A DNA stretch of 64,000 nucleotides from Mycobacterium sp. 4858 (GCF_900240975.1 NZ_LT968775.1:434001-498000); one strand, 5' to 3'; positions 28,876 to 38,278 are shown, counted from the stretch's first letter. Notes: a model not told the origin generated them from the letters alone. Made by a program: numbers and translations.

Positions 28876-29802
28876 TCAGGCCGACGAGCTGGACTCCAGA
28901 TAGTCGGACAGGATGCGGCTCACCAGTGACTCGATGTTGGACTCGATCGACGACGCGAGTGTGGCGGTAACGGTGGCCACGGCTTGAGTCCGGAAGCGCA
29001 CCAGCATCGTGATCAGCTCGGCGATTTCGGCATCCGCCGGAAGGGGCTCACCCGGCTTGATGCGATCCAGCACGTGCTCGGCCCCGGCGCGCACCAGCAG
29101 ATCGCTGATCTTGTCGATTTCGGGCACGATCTGCTCGTGTAGGTCGATCAGTTTTTCCAATTTGACGCCGTAGCCACGGATTTCGTTGAACGCTTCGATC
29201 AGTTTCGGACGGGTGACCGTGGCGAGGTTCCCGTCGACCCGGATGACTTGCAGCGCCACCAGGCGCTGGAAGGCCTCCGGATCGTCGACGAGTCGCTGCG
29301 CGTCGACAAGCGGCATGGTCTCTGGCTTCTCGGTGGTCCAGGTGCCCACGATCGCCGTCTCCAGGCCGAGCACGTCGCCGAGATTCTTGCCTTCTTCCCA
29401 GGCGCTGAGCATTTCGCGTACGTGCGCGATGGTGTATCCGCGGTCCAGCATCGAGGTGATCAGCCGCAGCCGGGTCAGATGGGTGTCGTTGAACAAGGCG
29501 ATGCGACCGACGCGCAACGGCGGGGGGAGCAGCCCGCGATCGCGATAGACCCGGATGTTGCGGGTGGTGGTGCCGGCCAGCCGGGCCAGGTCGTCGATCC
29601 GGTATTCGCCGGATGCGGGGTCGCCGTGGGGATGACGGACCGCCGCGTCGAACAGCTGCGAGACCGCCGTCTCGATCAATTGCCGGTATTCGCGCGACTG
29701 GCGCCGAACGCGCTTGGGCGCGCGCCGCACATTGTGCAGCACGCCGGCGATGGTGCCGGGTTCGGCTCTCGGAGAACGGTCGAGCGGGCGGTCGGGTGCC
29801 AT
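28876..29802 (-). CDS. MerR-type transcriptional regulator
   Basis: A 308-residue regulator. After a basic N-terminus (residues 1-65), the MerR winged helix-turn-helix reads EYRIDDLARLAGTTTRNIRVYRDRG in two pieces (about residues 68-92), followed by the dimerisation helix region and a long C-terminal helical domain (residues 150-308) that may bind an effector. It lacks the paired Cys residues of metal sensors. Last gene of the minus-strand operon with the flavoprotein, diiron protein, SDR and hydrolase (4-bp gap), so it probably regulates them. It converges on the desaturase. Confidence 0.8.
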   Translation of the reverse strand: MAPDRPLDRSPRAEPGTIAGVLHNVRRAPKRVRRQSREYRQLIETAVSQLFDAAVRHPHGDPASGEYRIDDLARLAGTTTRNIRVYRDRGLLPPPLRVGRIALFNDTHLTRLRLITSMLDRGYTIAHVREMLSAWEEGKNLGDVLGLETAIVGTWTTEKPETMPLVDAQRLVDDPEAFQRLVALQVIRVDGNLATVTRPKLIEAFNEIRGYGVKLEKLIDLHEQIVPEIDKISDLLVRAGAEHVLDRIKPGEPLPADAEIAELITMLVRFRTQAVATVTATLASSIESNIESLVSRILSDYLESSSSA

Positions 29803-29806
29803 GCGT

Positions 29807-31297
29807 TCAGCCCGGCGAGACGGCAGGCGCGCGCCGCGCCACCGCTTGGTAATCCTGGTAGCGGAAATCCCTCATCTGGCGAAGATACTGCGTCGCGAAA
29901 CCCGGGTACATCGAGCCGTTGTATCCGTCCTTGGTGAGGTACCAACTGCGGCAGCCGGACATCCACGTCGTCTTGGTGAGGCGTCGCTGGATGTTGTCGT
30001 TGTGGCGGCGCTGGGCGCCTTCTCGCACATCGAGATAGCGCAGGTCGTTGTCGAGAACGGCGGTGACGCCACGCACCGCGTACTCCAGCTGACCCTCGAT
30101 GTAGACCAGCAGCGAGTTGTGGCCCGGCCCGGAGTTGGGTCCGGTCATGACGAACAGGTTGGGATATCCGTGCACGTTGATGCTCTTGTAAGCCTGTGCG
30201 CCGCCGGCCCATTCGTCGGCCAGGGACCGGCCGCCGAGCCCGGTGATCGCGAAGGGGGGTCCGGTCAGATGGACGTCGTAGCCGGTGGCGAACACGACGC
30301 AGTCGACGTGATGCTCGATACCGTCACTGGTGCGGATGCCGGCCGGGCTCATCGTGGCGATCGGCCAGTCGATGAGCTTGCAGTTGTCGCGCTGCAGGGC
30401 GGGGTAATAGTCGCTGGAGACCAGCATGCGCTTGCACCCCGGGCGGAAGTCCGGCGTCAGCTGGCGCCGCAGCCACGGGTCCTTCACCTGCGCCCGCAGG
30501 TGCGCCCGCCCCAGCCGCGCGGCCAGCGAGGTCAGCGGCGTGTCCCACACCAGAGCAGTGGCGCTGGCCTCGTGGCCCCAGAACAAGGCCTGACGCGCAA
30601 GTAGCTGGGCCGCAGGGACTTTGGCAAACAGGGCTTGCACGGCTGGCGGGGTGGCGGTGTCGAGGCGCGGCAACACCCAGCACGGTGTGCGCTGGAAGAC
30701 CTTGACGAACCCGGCCTGCTTCACCAGTTCGGGGATGATCTGGATCGCGCTGGCACCAGTGCCGATGACGGCGACGCGTTTGCCCGCGAAATCGTAGCCG
30801 TGGTCCCAGCGCGCGCTGTGCATCTTGTGTCCGCGATAACTGTCCAGGCCGCGAATGGCGGGGAAGCTCGCGTCCGACAGCGGACCGGAGGCCAGCACCA
30901 CGGTGCGCGCGCGGAACCGCTTGCCGCCCTTGGTGGTTGCGGTCCAGATCCCGGCACCTTCGTCGAAGGTCAGATGGCTGACCTCGTGGCCGAACCGGAT
31001 GCGGCGGCGGATGTCGAATCTGGTCGCCGTGTCCTCGAGGTGTCGGCAGATCTCCGGGGCCGGGGAGTAGGTGCGCGACCAGGCCGGGTTCCTGACGAAC
31101 GAATACGAATACAGCAGCGAGGGAACGTCACAGCTGGCACCGGGATAGGTTGTGTCGCGCCAGGTTCCGCCGACCCGGTCGCCGCGCTCCAGGATCACGA
31201 CGTCGTCGACCCCGGCGTCGGCCAGTCGAATGGCCGCTCCCAGGCCGGTGAAGCCGGCCCCGATGATGAGCACCGCGTGGGCGCGGTCGGTTGTCAT
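29807..31297 (-). CDS. Flavin-containing / Baeyer-Villiger-type monooxygenase (MymA-like)
   Basis: A 496-residue flavoprotein, the size of MymA (Rv3083). FAD motif GAGFTGLG near residue 13, NADPH motif GTGASA around residue 180, and the monooxygenase fingerprint YRGHKMHSARWD between them, which fits FxGxxxHxxxW/D with Tyr in place of Phe. Such enzymes insert oxygen into ketones or oxidise soft nucleophiles. MymA contributes to mycolate/envelope modification at acid pH in M. tuberculosis. The ATG at 31297 is two bases after the diiron gene's stop; an open frame upstream to 31876 is only the antisense/shift of that gene. Confidence 0.88.
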   Translation of the reverse strand: MTTDRAHAVLIIGAGFTGLGAAIRLADAGVDDVVILERGDRVGGTWRDTTYPGASCDVPSLLYSYSFVRNPAWSRTYSPAPEICRHLEDTATRFDIRRRIRFGHEVSHLTFDEGAGIWTATTKGGKRFRARTVVLASGPLSDASFPAIRGLDSYRGHKMHSARWDHGYDFAGKRVAVIGTGASAIQIIPELVKQAGFVKVFQRTPCWVLPRLDTATPPAVQALFAKVPAAQLLARQALFWGHEASATALVWDTPLTSLAARLGRAHLRAQVKDPWLRRQLTPDFRPGCKRMLVSSDYYPALQRDNCKLIDWPIATMSPAGIRTSDGIEHHVDCVVFATGYDVHLTGPPFAITGLGGRSLADEWAGGAQAYKSINVHGYPNLFVMTGPNSGPGHNSLLVYIEGQLEYAVRGVTAVLDNDLRYLDVREGAQRRHNDNIQRRLTKTTWMSGCRSWYLTKDGYNGSMYPGFATQYLRQMRDFRYQDYQAVARRAPAVSPG

Positions 31298-31299
31298 GG

Positions 31300-32220
31300 T
31301 CAGGCCGCCGGCTTGTAGGTGAGTTCCTTGAACCAGCTGGGCACGGGCCTCAGCAGCGTCTTGGGGTATCGGTCCGACAGCCAGACCATCGAATCGGCCA
31401 GGAGCTGATAGGGATGCTGCGGGTTGACGACCATCGCGGCGTGCCGCTTGAGCAGCTGGTAGGTGGGAACACGCCAGGTGTGTTCCCCGCGCTCGCCGAG
31501 TTGTTTGAACCGCTTCACCGCGTTGTTCAGCCGCTCGGGCTCGAGTCCCATCTCGGCCATCTCGCCGTAGATGCGTTTGAGCAGCGGAACGTACATGAGC
31601 ATGCCGATAATGAGGCCCGGGGACGCCGTGCGGCCAATGAGTTCGATGGCCAGTCGGCGCGCCCTGGCGTGTCCGATCAGGTCGAGCACCTCGAAATCGA
31701 CCGCGATGTGCCGGGATTCGTCGTTGTTGATCTTCTCGAACACCTGGTGGCATACCGGGTCTTCCACGGTGTCCAGCAGAAACTTCAACAGCGCACCGTC
31801 GAGGGCCACCTCCAGCATCGGAATGACGGTGCCCAGCACGGACAGCGGCATGCTGTCGGCGAACGCGTCGAGCCACTCGATGGACAGCCGGATGTTGATG
31901 TTCGGCTCGGGCAGCTCGCCGTCGTCAAGCATCCCCCAGCGCTTCATCAGCGCCATCTCGGCGTTGGCGTGGCGCTGCTCCTCGGCGTGGAAGTAGCGGT
32001 AGATCTCCGCGAGCGTCGGGTCGGGCGCCTTCTTGGCCAGCGCGGCGAACCCGCGGGCGCCCACGTTCTCGATCCAGCACAGGTCGGCCATGAAGGCCTT
32101 CAGCTTGGGGCGGAATTCGGGCCGAATGGTCTCCGCACCGGGCGCGTCCCAGTCGATGTCGGCGAGCGCCCACTGCCGATCCTTGATCTTGGCGAGCATG
32201 GCTTCCATGTCGATGGCCAT
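31300..32220 (-). CDS. Ferritin-like diiron protein, possible hydroxylase/oxidase
   Basis: A 306-residue helical protein with two carboxylate-His motifs spaced as in ferritin-like diiron enzymes: Glu51, EEQRH (Glu81/His84), Glu137 and DESRH (Glu168/His171). It resembles uncharacterised metal-dependent hydrolase/oxygenase-like proteins rather than desaturases of the DesA group. Role unknown; being between an SDR and a flavin monooxygenase in one operon, it probably carries out an oxidation step on the same lipid or steroid-like substrate. The M. tuberculosis mymA operon, as I recall it, has no such gene. AAAGGAG precedes the ATG. Confidence 0.75.
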   Translation of the reverse strand: MAIDMEAMLAKIKDRQWALADIDWDAPGAETIRPEFRPKLKAFMADLCWIENVGARGFAALAKKAPDPTLAEIYRYFHAEEQRHANAEMALMKRWGMLDDGELPEPNINIRLSIEWLDAFADSMPLSVLGTVIPMLEVALDGALLKFLLDTVEDPVCHQVFEKINNDESRHIAVDFEVLDLIGHARARRLAIELIGRTASPGLIIGMLMYVPLLKRIYGEMAEMGLEPERLNNAVKRFKQLGERGEHTWRVPTYQLLKRHAAMVVNPQHPYQLLADSMVWLSDRYPKTLLRPVPSWFKELTYKPAA

Positions 32221-32247
32221 GGGGGGAGCTCCTTTTCGTTGACGGAA

Positions 32248-33096
32248 TCAGGGCAGGTTGATGCGGGAGATCAGGCCGGCCGCACGCGTATAGGCCTGCG
32301 GGGCCATGCGTTTGATGCTCCAGCCGATCCTGGCGTCCAGTTGCGGCATGCAGTACAGGTCGCCGCGGTCATGCGCGTCCAGACAGATCCGCGCGACCTT
32401 GGCCGGCGAGAATCCGGTCCAGCGCATCAATCGGTGGGCCAGCTCGCTGGACTCCTCGCTGATGCGGCCGGACTCGATGATGTTGGTCTTCACGAAGGTC
32501 GGGCACAGCACGGTGACCCGCACCGCGGTGCCGGCCAGTTCGGCGGCCAGGGTCTCCGACAGTGACAGCACGCCGGCCTTGCTGACGTTGTAGGCGGCCA
32601 TTCCGGGGGCCGCGCCGAACGCCGCCGCGGACGCCACGTTGATGATGCCGCGGGGGGCGTGCGACCGGGCGGCCTCGCGCAGGATCGGGGTGAATACGTG
32701 GCAGCCGTGGATCGGACCCCACAGGTTGATGCCCAGCGTCCACACCCAATCGTCCAGTGGCGCATCGCCGATGGCCGCGCCGCCGGCGCCGACACCGGCG
32801 TTGTTGATCACCAGCGTCGGCGGCCCCGAAAACCACGCCTGCGACCGCTCGGCCAGCGCCTGGACGTCCTCGAATTTCGAGACGTCGCAACGGACGGCGG
32901 TGGCCCTGGCGCCCCGTTCGGTGATCGCGTCGACCGTTTGTTGGGCGGCGGCTTCGTCGATGTCGCTGCACACGACCGCGCCGCCACGGCGCGCCAGCTC
33001 GACGGCGAACGCCGCACCGATGCCGCTTCCGGCACCGGTCACCACCGCCGAGGCGCCCCGGCTGGTCTTGGCCCTGCCCAGCAGCCTGTCCAACAT
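32248..33096 (-). CDS. Short-chain dehydrogenase/reductase
   Basis: A 282-residue classical SDR: cofactor motif TGAGSGIG at residues 20-27, NNAG at 98-101, catalytic Ser156, Tyr169 and Lys173 (YNVSK). Asp45 after the second strand (SDID) suggests NAD(H) preference. It resembles Rv3085 (SadH), the SDR of the mymA operon. Expected to interconvert an alcohol and a ketone, which the adjoining Baeyer-Villiger-type enzyme could then oxidise. Separated from the hydrolase by three bases and from the diiron gene by 27 bases. Confidence 0.87.
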   Translation of the reverse strand: MLDRLLGRAKTSRGASAVVTGAGSGIGAAFAVELARRGGAVVCSDIDEAAAQQTVDAITERGARATAVRCDVSKFEDVQALAERSQAWFSGPPTLVINNAGVGAGGAAIGDAPLDDWVWTLGINLWGPIHGCHVFTPILREAARSHAPRGIINVASAAAFGAAPGMAAYNVSKAGVLSLSETLAAELAGTAVRVTVLCPTFVKTNIIESGRISEESSELAHRLMRWTGFSPAKVARICLDAHDRGDLYCMPQLDARIGWSIKRMAPQAYTRAAGLISRINLP

Positions 33097-33099
33097 CGC

Positions 33100-34110
33100 T
33101 CAGTGCACCTCCTCGGCGAGCGCCCGCGCGTCCTGCAACGCGTGGGCGATGAACCGCGCAACGTAGGTCACGGCCTTGGCGGCTTCGGGTGTCAGGCGCG
33201 GCAGCGCTTGAAAGACGTGCACCTGGTGTGGCCAGATCTGGAGTTCGCACCGACCGCCAGCGGTCCGGATGTCGGCGGCGAGCTGACGCGCGTCGTCCTG
33301 GAGCATCTCCGCGCCGCCGGCCTGGATCAACGTCGGCGGAAGTGGCGGCCCGCCGGCCACATTGAGTGTCAGACGTTGGTGAGCGGGATCGAGGCCGGTG
33401 TGATACATGGCGACCAGGCGGGCCGCGTCGGCGGCCCGGATCGCCGGATCGCGGTGAAGGCGTTCACGCGCGAGGCAGAGCGCGAAGGTGATGTCGTAGA
33501 GCGGGGAGAACAGCGCGAGCGCGGCGGGGTGATCGGCCGTGATCTCCGGTTGCAGCAACATGTCGACGGCCAGGTGACCGCCAGCCGAATCTCCGGCGAT
33601 CACTGTGCGTTTCGGCGATATGTCGCGGGCTTGCATCAGCCAGTCCCACCCGGCCCGGACGTCCTCGGCGGCGGCGGGGAAGCGGTGGCGGGGTGCCAGT
33701 CGGTAGTCGATGCAGAACACCGGCAAGCCGGTCAGGGATGAGAGCCAGGATGTCAAGCGCCGGTGCGTCTTTGGCGAGCACACGGCGTAACCGCTGCCGT
33801 GGACGTAGTAGATTGTGCCCGCGCTGGTTGACGATCGCGGGGTCCCGCTCGTCGGCGTTCGCGGTCCGTAAACCCATTCGCCTTTGACGCGGCGGCCGTC
33901 GGGCAGCATGGCGTCGACGTGTTCCACGCGGGTGCCGGCCAGCGGGGGACCGAAGGTCCCCATGATCCCGGCGATGATCCGCCGCGACAGCCACAAGCCC
34001 CATGCCCGCTCGGGCGGGAGCAGGCCGGTGACGGGCCGCAGGGTGTATGTACTCACCGCTGCCGCACCGCGGGACCGCAATGACCCGCGAGCCGGAACAC
34101 CGTCCGCCAT
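33100..34110 (-). CDS. Alpha/beta hydrolase, hormone-sensitive-lipase family
   Basis: A 336-residue esterase/lipase. Oxyanion motif HGSGY at 104-108 (variant of HGGG), DYRLAPRHRFPAA, nucleophile GDSAGG with Ser175, and a C-terminal His in PHQVHVFQ. First gene of the SDR/diiron/monooxygenase/MerR operon, so it may release an acid from an ester made by the Baeyer-Villiger step or process the starting lipid. MbtJ of M. tuberculosis is also a hydrolase located between mbtI and mbtA, but here the gene is embedded in a MymA-like operon, so I do not name it mbtJ. ATG 34110 has no strong ribosome site; a GTG 18 codons in is possible. Confidence 0.82.
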   Translation of the reverse strand: MADGVPARGSLRSRGAAAVSTYTLRPVTGLLPPERAWGLWLSRRIIAGIMGTFGPPLAGTRVEHVDAMLPDGRRVKGEWVYGPRTPTSGTPRSSTSAGTIYYVHGSGYAVCSPKTHRRLTSWLSSLTGLPVFCIDYRLAPRHRFPAAAEDVRAGWDWLMQARDISPKRTVIAGDSAGGHLAVDMLLQPEITADHPAALALFSPLYDITFALCLARERLHRDPAIRAADAARLVAMYHTGLDPAHQRLTLNVAGGPPLPPTLIQAGGAEMLQDDARQLAADIRTAGGRCELQIWPHQVHVFQALPRLTPEAAKAVTYVARFIAHALQDARALAEEVH

Positions 34111-34142
34111 GCCACGCAGTCAACACCAAATGGTGACATTGG

Positions 34143-35489
34143 TCAATGGCAGCTTTTGGAGCCGTCCGCGGAGTCCGGCGACGTGCAGCCGGCTTTGGGT
34201 GCCGGGGGCAAACGAAAGCGGTTGCTATTAAGCGTGTTTCGGCTCGGATGAGGCCGGGGCAACCCGCTTAGTTGGGTGGTGGTGGTTGTGGTTGGAAGGG
34301 TTGGTACCACCACCATTGGGCGCGTTCGCCGGTGGGTCCGGGGCATGGTGCGACGGCGGGTGGGGCGAGGGTCGCTGAGTGGTCTGCCGCGGTTGTCGGT
34401 GACGGTGAGGTCGGCGGCGGGTCCGGTGAGGGTGATCAGGCCGCGGTGGTGCAGTCGGTGGTGATAGGGGCAGACCAGTACGAGGTTGGCCAGCTCGGTG
34501 GGGCCGCCGTCTTCCCAGTGCCGGAGGTGGTGGGCGTGCAGGCCGCGGGTGGCGCCGCAGCCGGGCACCGCGCACATGCGGTGGCGATGCTCCAGCGCCC
34601 GGCGCAGCCGCCGGCTGATGGTGCGCGTCGTTCGGCCGGCGCCGATGACCTCGCCGGCACGTTCGAACCACACCTCGCAGGTGGCATCGCAGGTCAGGTA
34701 GCGGCGGTCATCCTCGGTGAGCAGCGGACCCAGATGCAGCGCGGCGGCGGGCTGCTCGACGGCGAGGGGCACCACCACGGTGGTGTGCTGCCCGTGCGGC
34801 CGGCGGGCCGCCTCGGCATCCCACCCGGTCTCGACCAGGCGCCGAAACGCCTCGACGGTGCCCGGCACCGGCGGCGCGATCTTCGCTGCGGCCTGGCCGT
34901 TGTCGCGGTCGTGTTTCCATTCGGCGATCAGCGCATCCCGATGAGAGGCCAAGGCGGCGTCGAACTTCGCCGCGTCCAGGTGCGGCAGCCTGATGCGCCA
35001 GCAGGTGAACTCCTCATCGGCGGTCTTGGTGATCGCCGGCTGCGGTTGCGGCCGAGTCTGAGGTTCGGGTCGCGGTTCCAGCTTGACCGCGGTGCGCAGC
35101 TGGTTGACCGTGGCGACCTGGGCGAGCTGCGCGTAATGCTCATCGGATCCCTCACCCGCTTGCGCGGCGATGACCCCGACCTGATCCAGCGACAGCCGAC
35201 CTTCCCGCAGGCCCTGGGCGCAGCGCGGAAACTCCTGTAGCCGGTGTGCCACGGTGCTAATCGTGTGGGCATTCGCCGACGACAAGCCCAGCTTCCAGGC
35301 CACCAACGCCGCCACCGACCGCGCACCCGTGACACCACAGAGCTCGTCACGATCCAACTCAGCGACGATCTCCACGATGCGCCCATCAATCGCATTACGC
35401 TGACCCGCCAACTCCGCCAACTCCTCGAACAACCCATCCAGGCGCTCGGCAGGGGTAACTGCAGCGGGAGGCGAGGCGGTCAAAGACAT
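34143..35489 (-). CDS. 13E12-repeat family protein (DUF222) with HNH endonuclease domain
   Basis: A 448-residue protein with the DUF222 helical domain (residues about 20-320) followed by an HNH nuclease: CAVPGCG, then HAHHLRHWEDGG, then the second Cys/His cluster in LVLVCPYHHRLHH. Such proteins are numerous in mycobacteria and some sit in REP13E12 elements that host prophages. The C-terminal tail (from residue 385) is low complexity, rich in Thr, Pro and Arg. An upstream GTG at 35495 is also possible. It stands alone between two lipid-related operons; its mobile nature is suspected, not shown, as no flanking repeat was found. Confidence 0.85.
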   Translation of the reverse strand: MSLTASPPAAVTPAERLDGLFEELAELAGQRNAIDGRIVEIVAELDRDELCGVTGARSVAALVAWKLGLSSANAHTISTVAHRLQEFPRCAQGLREGRLSLDQVGVIAAQAGEGSDEHYAQLAQVATVNQLRTAVKLEPRPEPQTRPQPQPAITKTADEEFTCWRIRLPHLDAAKFDAALASHRDALIAEWKHDRDNGQAAAKIAPPVPGTVEAFRRLVETGWDAEAARRPHGQHTTVVVPLAVEQPAAALHLGPLLTEDDRRYLTCDATCEVWFERAGEVIGAGRTTRTISRRLRRALEHRHRMCAVPGCGATRGLHAHHLRHWEDGGPTELANLVLVCPYHHRLHHRGLITLTGPAADLTVTDNRGRPLSDPRPTRRRTMPRTHRRTRPMVVVPTLPTTTTTTQLSGLPRPHPSRNTLNSNRFRLPPAPKAGCTSPDSADGSKSCH

Positions 35490-35602
35490 AACCACATCAT
35501 CGCAGCGACCACCGACAAATCCCGGCTACCCAGCCTCCCTGCCCGCCGGTCCGGTTATGCCCGACGAGCCTTTCCGCCAGCGAGGCCACATCCGTGTACC
35601 GG

Positions 35603-36838
35603 CTAGATCATCCGGGGTCCGCCGAAGCCGGGAACCGTGCCGATCGGGATCAACGCGAGCGCGATGGCGAGAACGGCGAACCGCCGCAACGCTTTTGGGG
35701 AGGGCTCCTGGTCCATCTCCGGCCGGCGCGCCGCGAAGAGGATGAACACCACGCCGACATCCAGCGCCACGACCGTCAGCCAGCGGGTCCAGTCGTAGCC
35801 GGTCAGGAAAACCGGGCTCACCAACAGCAGGGCAGCGATGACCCACGCCATCCGCCCGCGCAGCGCCTCGACGAACGCATCCAGTGGCACACCCGAGGCG
35901 TTGCCCAGTCCCCACATCGTCGCCACGACGGCGGCCGCACCGAACAGGAGGGACATCGTCAGGCCGACTATCCCGATGTGGCCGACGGTCCGGATGGCAT
36001 CGCCGATCCCGTTGTCGTAATTCGGCATCACGTTGCGGCACACCCAGTCGTGATAGTCGGTCTGCCTCGTTCGCCCGTCAATGACGTAGCGCAGCAACGT
36101 GGTCGGCGACGTCACGGTGGCGAACGGGTTGGGCATCAGGCGGTGGGGAACCGACGCGCACAGTTGCGCGGCGACGTCGTGGCGACCGAACGCCGCCACG
36201 GCGGCCGTCGCGACGACGCCCGGCACCACCGCGAGCAGCGCGCCAAGCCCCCAACTGTTCTTCAGCGCGCTTCCGAGGACCAGGACCGCCAGCACGGACC
36301 CCAACGCGAACTGCAGCCCTACCGCCTCGTGCACGAGCGTCAACGCCGCGATCGCCGCGCCGTAGGCCGCGCACCACGCCGTTGCGACGGCGCGGGAACG
36401 CGCGACCACCAGCGCGCAGGAGAAAAGCGCCAGGGCCGCCCCACCGAACAGGTCCGGCCGGGCCGAATAGGCCGCAAACGGGACACCGAAGGGCAACAAC
36501 GGGATCAGCATCGCCACCATCAGCCTGCGCCCCGACCGAGGGCGACCGACGAGGATCACGCCCGCGACCGTCGCCAGCGCGCACAGGTAGACCGCCGTCG
36601 ACAACCACCGCAGGCTCAGCGTGGCCGCGAAGTAGTGGCCCGGCACCGAGTGCACCAGTTCACCCGCGAGCCCGCGCCGCACGAAGCCGTGCGTGTAATC
36701 GGCGGCGTAGTACGACATCCAGTACACGTCGAGCGGAACGATCTTGATCGCGAACCACAGCATCACCGCCGCCCAGGCCGCGATGCCGGCACCGATACCC
36801 ACATACCTGAGGCGACGTGCGTGTTCGGGCGCCGTCAC
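35603..36838 (-). CDS. Multi-pass integral membrane protein of unknown function
   Basis: A 411-residue protein with about ten hydrophobic helices, for example IAAWAAVMLWFAIKIVPL and VAMLIPLLPFGVPFAAY. Polar loops hold YAADYTHGFVRRGLAGEL near residue 45 and TGYDWTRWLTVVALDVG near the C-terminus; the latter recalls membrane glycosyltransferase or acyl-carrier families but is not diagnostic. The GTG at 36838 has GGAG seven bases upstream; a TTG at 36856, overlapping the preceding stop, is the alternative. It is the third gene after two acyltransferases, so it may export or glycosylate their product. Confidence 0.65.
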   Translation of the reverse strand: MTAPEHARRLRYVGIGAGIAAWAAVMLWFAIKIVPLDVYWMSYYAADYTHGFVRRGLAGELVHSVPGHYFAATLSLRWLSTAVYLCALATVAGVILVGRPRSGRRLMVAMLIPLLPFGVPFAAYSARPDLFGGAALALFSCALVVARSRAVATAWCAAYGAAIAALTLVHEAVGLQFALGSVLAVLVLGSALKNSWGLGALLAVVPGVVATAAVAAFGRHDVAAQLCASVPHRLMPNPFATVTSPTTLLRYVIDGRTRQTDYHDWVCRNVMPNYDNGIGDAIRTVGHIGIVGLTMSLLFGAAAVVATMWGLGNASGVPLDAFVEALRGRMAWVIAALLLVSPVFLTGYDWTRWLTVVALDVGVVFILFAARRPEMDQEPSPKALRRFAVLAIALALIPIGTVPGFGGPRMI

Positions 36839-36852
36839 CTTCGGCTCCGCCG

Positions 36853-38223
36853 TCAAATCCGCCCCGCATAGACCGTGGTGGCGGACAGCTGCAGATCTGC
36901 CAGTGCACTCAACGCCAGATCGCGGGTCTGTGCCGCGGTGTTGTCGGCGTCGGCCCGGCACGCGATCACATTGAGAAACCGGCTGCCGTTGATTGTGCCT
37001 GTGGTGCAGAACAATTGGCCCTGCATCTGTTCGAGGCGGCCGCGGGTGACGCCCTGCTCGGCCAGCCGGATACAGACCTCGTCGGCATCCTCACCGTCGA
37101 TGCGCCCGACCGCGGCGTCGAGGCTCCCGAGGTTGGAGCAGCCGACCGGGAGCCGGCCGGTCGACATCGCGATGCCTTCGGCGTGCCGGACCAGCCGGCG
37201 CGGCGTGTACGGGACGAGGGGCAACGCGGCGAGCATCTCGTTGGGCTGGTGTTGCAGCGACGTCAGCAGCCGCTTGACCTCTGCACGCACGCAACCCAAG
37301 TCGTTGGTCACCGCGGCTCCGTCGACGGTGAGGGTGATCGAGGTCAGTGCGTTGGCGCGGTCGTCGGCGGCGGTGCGATCGCTGACCGGAAGCACGACCG
37401 TCGCCGAGTTCCCGTCGGCGAGCACCCTGCCCATGCGGTGAGCCAGGCGGGCCGCGAACGCGATGAAGAGCGTGTTGCTGCTGCCCTGGAGACTGCGCGC
37501 CCGCGCTTCCCATGCCGCGGCGTCGGTTTGCACAGTCACCGATGGCAGCGCCGTCTGGTCATCGCCCATAGGGGAGGGCGGCCCGGGCTGATGCGCCCCA
37601 CGGGGGCCGGCCGGAGCCTTGAGCGTGATGGCCAGCGTCACCATCAGTGCGCGAATGGCCGCCGGCAGGCCGCGAACGGCGTCGATCAGATCCTCGCACA
37701 CGGCGCGCAGCCGGGCCCGTGAATGTGGCTGGGGATAGCCGAAATTGCGTCGTTCACCCTTGACCGCTTCGGTGACCGCCGTGATGAGCCCGAGCCCGTC
37801 GACAACGCAGTGTGATGCCACCAAGGTGACCGCCGCACCGCCGCCATCCAACGGCAGGACGCCCAGATGGAACACCGGACCGTCCTCGGGATCGACGGGC
37901 ACCTGCGCGCGTCTTTCGACCCACGCGCCGACCTGCGACCGCGGTTGCCGTGGTTCCAGTGCGATGTCGGGTGCGCGGTTATCCAGCACCCAGCGATGAC
38001 GCCCGAACGGCAGCGGCGAACGCTCGATCCGCCGGCCGAGAAGACCGGCGCCCAGATCCTCGTTGAAGCCCCGCAACGCGTCGAGGTGCACGTCGCGGTC
38101 GTACAGCCACGTGCACTGCACCGTGCTGCCTTGACCGGTGGCCCGCAGCCGCAAGAAGGCGGCCTGGTCCAGAAACGCCAGCCTCGTCACCGGCGCCCCG
38201 CTTCGACCGCTCGCGCTCGGCAC
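36853..38223 (-). CDS. Condensation-fold acyltransferase (Pap-like), second copy
   Basis: About 456 residues with the acyltransferase active-site motif HCVVDG (His138, Asp142), the HHxxxDG signature of condensation, Pap and wax-ester-synthase enzymes. RLAFLDQAAFLRLRATG near the N-terminus and the C-terminal CSNLGSLD region also match the fold. It is clearly distinct from the PapA protein encoded just upstream, so the operon has two different acyltransferases, perhaps for two positions of one glycolipid. Start GTG 38223 is weakly supported; GTG 38190 is an alternative. Substrates unknown. Confidence 0.75.
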   Translation of the reverse strand: MPSASGRSGAPVTRLAFLDQAAFLRLRATGQGSTVQCTWLYDRDVHLDALRGFNEDLGAGLLGRRIERSPLPFGRHRWVLDNRAPDIALEPRQPRSQVGAWVERRAQVPVDPEDGPVFHLGVLPLDGGGAAVTLVASHCVVDGLGLITAVTEAVKGERRNFGYPQPHSRARLRAVCEDLIDAVRGLPAAIRALMVTLAITLKAPAGPRGAHQPGPPSPMGDDQTALPSVTVQTDAAAWEARARSLQGSSNTLFIAFAARLAHRMGRVLADGNSATVVLPVSDRTAADDRANALTSITLTVDGAAVTNDLGCVRAEVKRLLTSLQHQPNEMLAALPLVPYTPRRLVRHAEGIAMSTGRLPVGCSNLGSLDAAVGRIDGEDADEVCIRLAEQGVTRGRLEQMQGQLFCTTGTINGSRFLNVIACRADADNTAAQTRDLALSALADLQLSATTVYAGRI

Positions 38224-38278
38224 GCGATTGCCGCGGCCTCATTGATACCGAGACCCTCCGCACGAGAAGAGAACTGCA

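Noticed and set aside
33100..34110. Calling the hydrolase mbtJ because it lies between mbtI and mbtA
   Set aside because: It is the first gene of a separate operon on the opposite strand with SDR, diiron and monooxygenase genes, so synteny with mbtJ is not secure.
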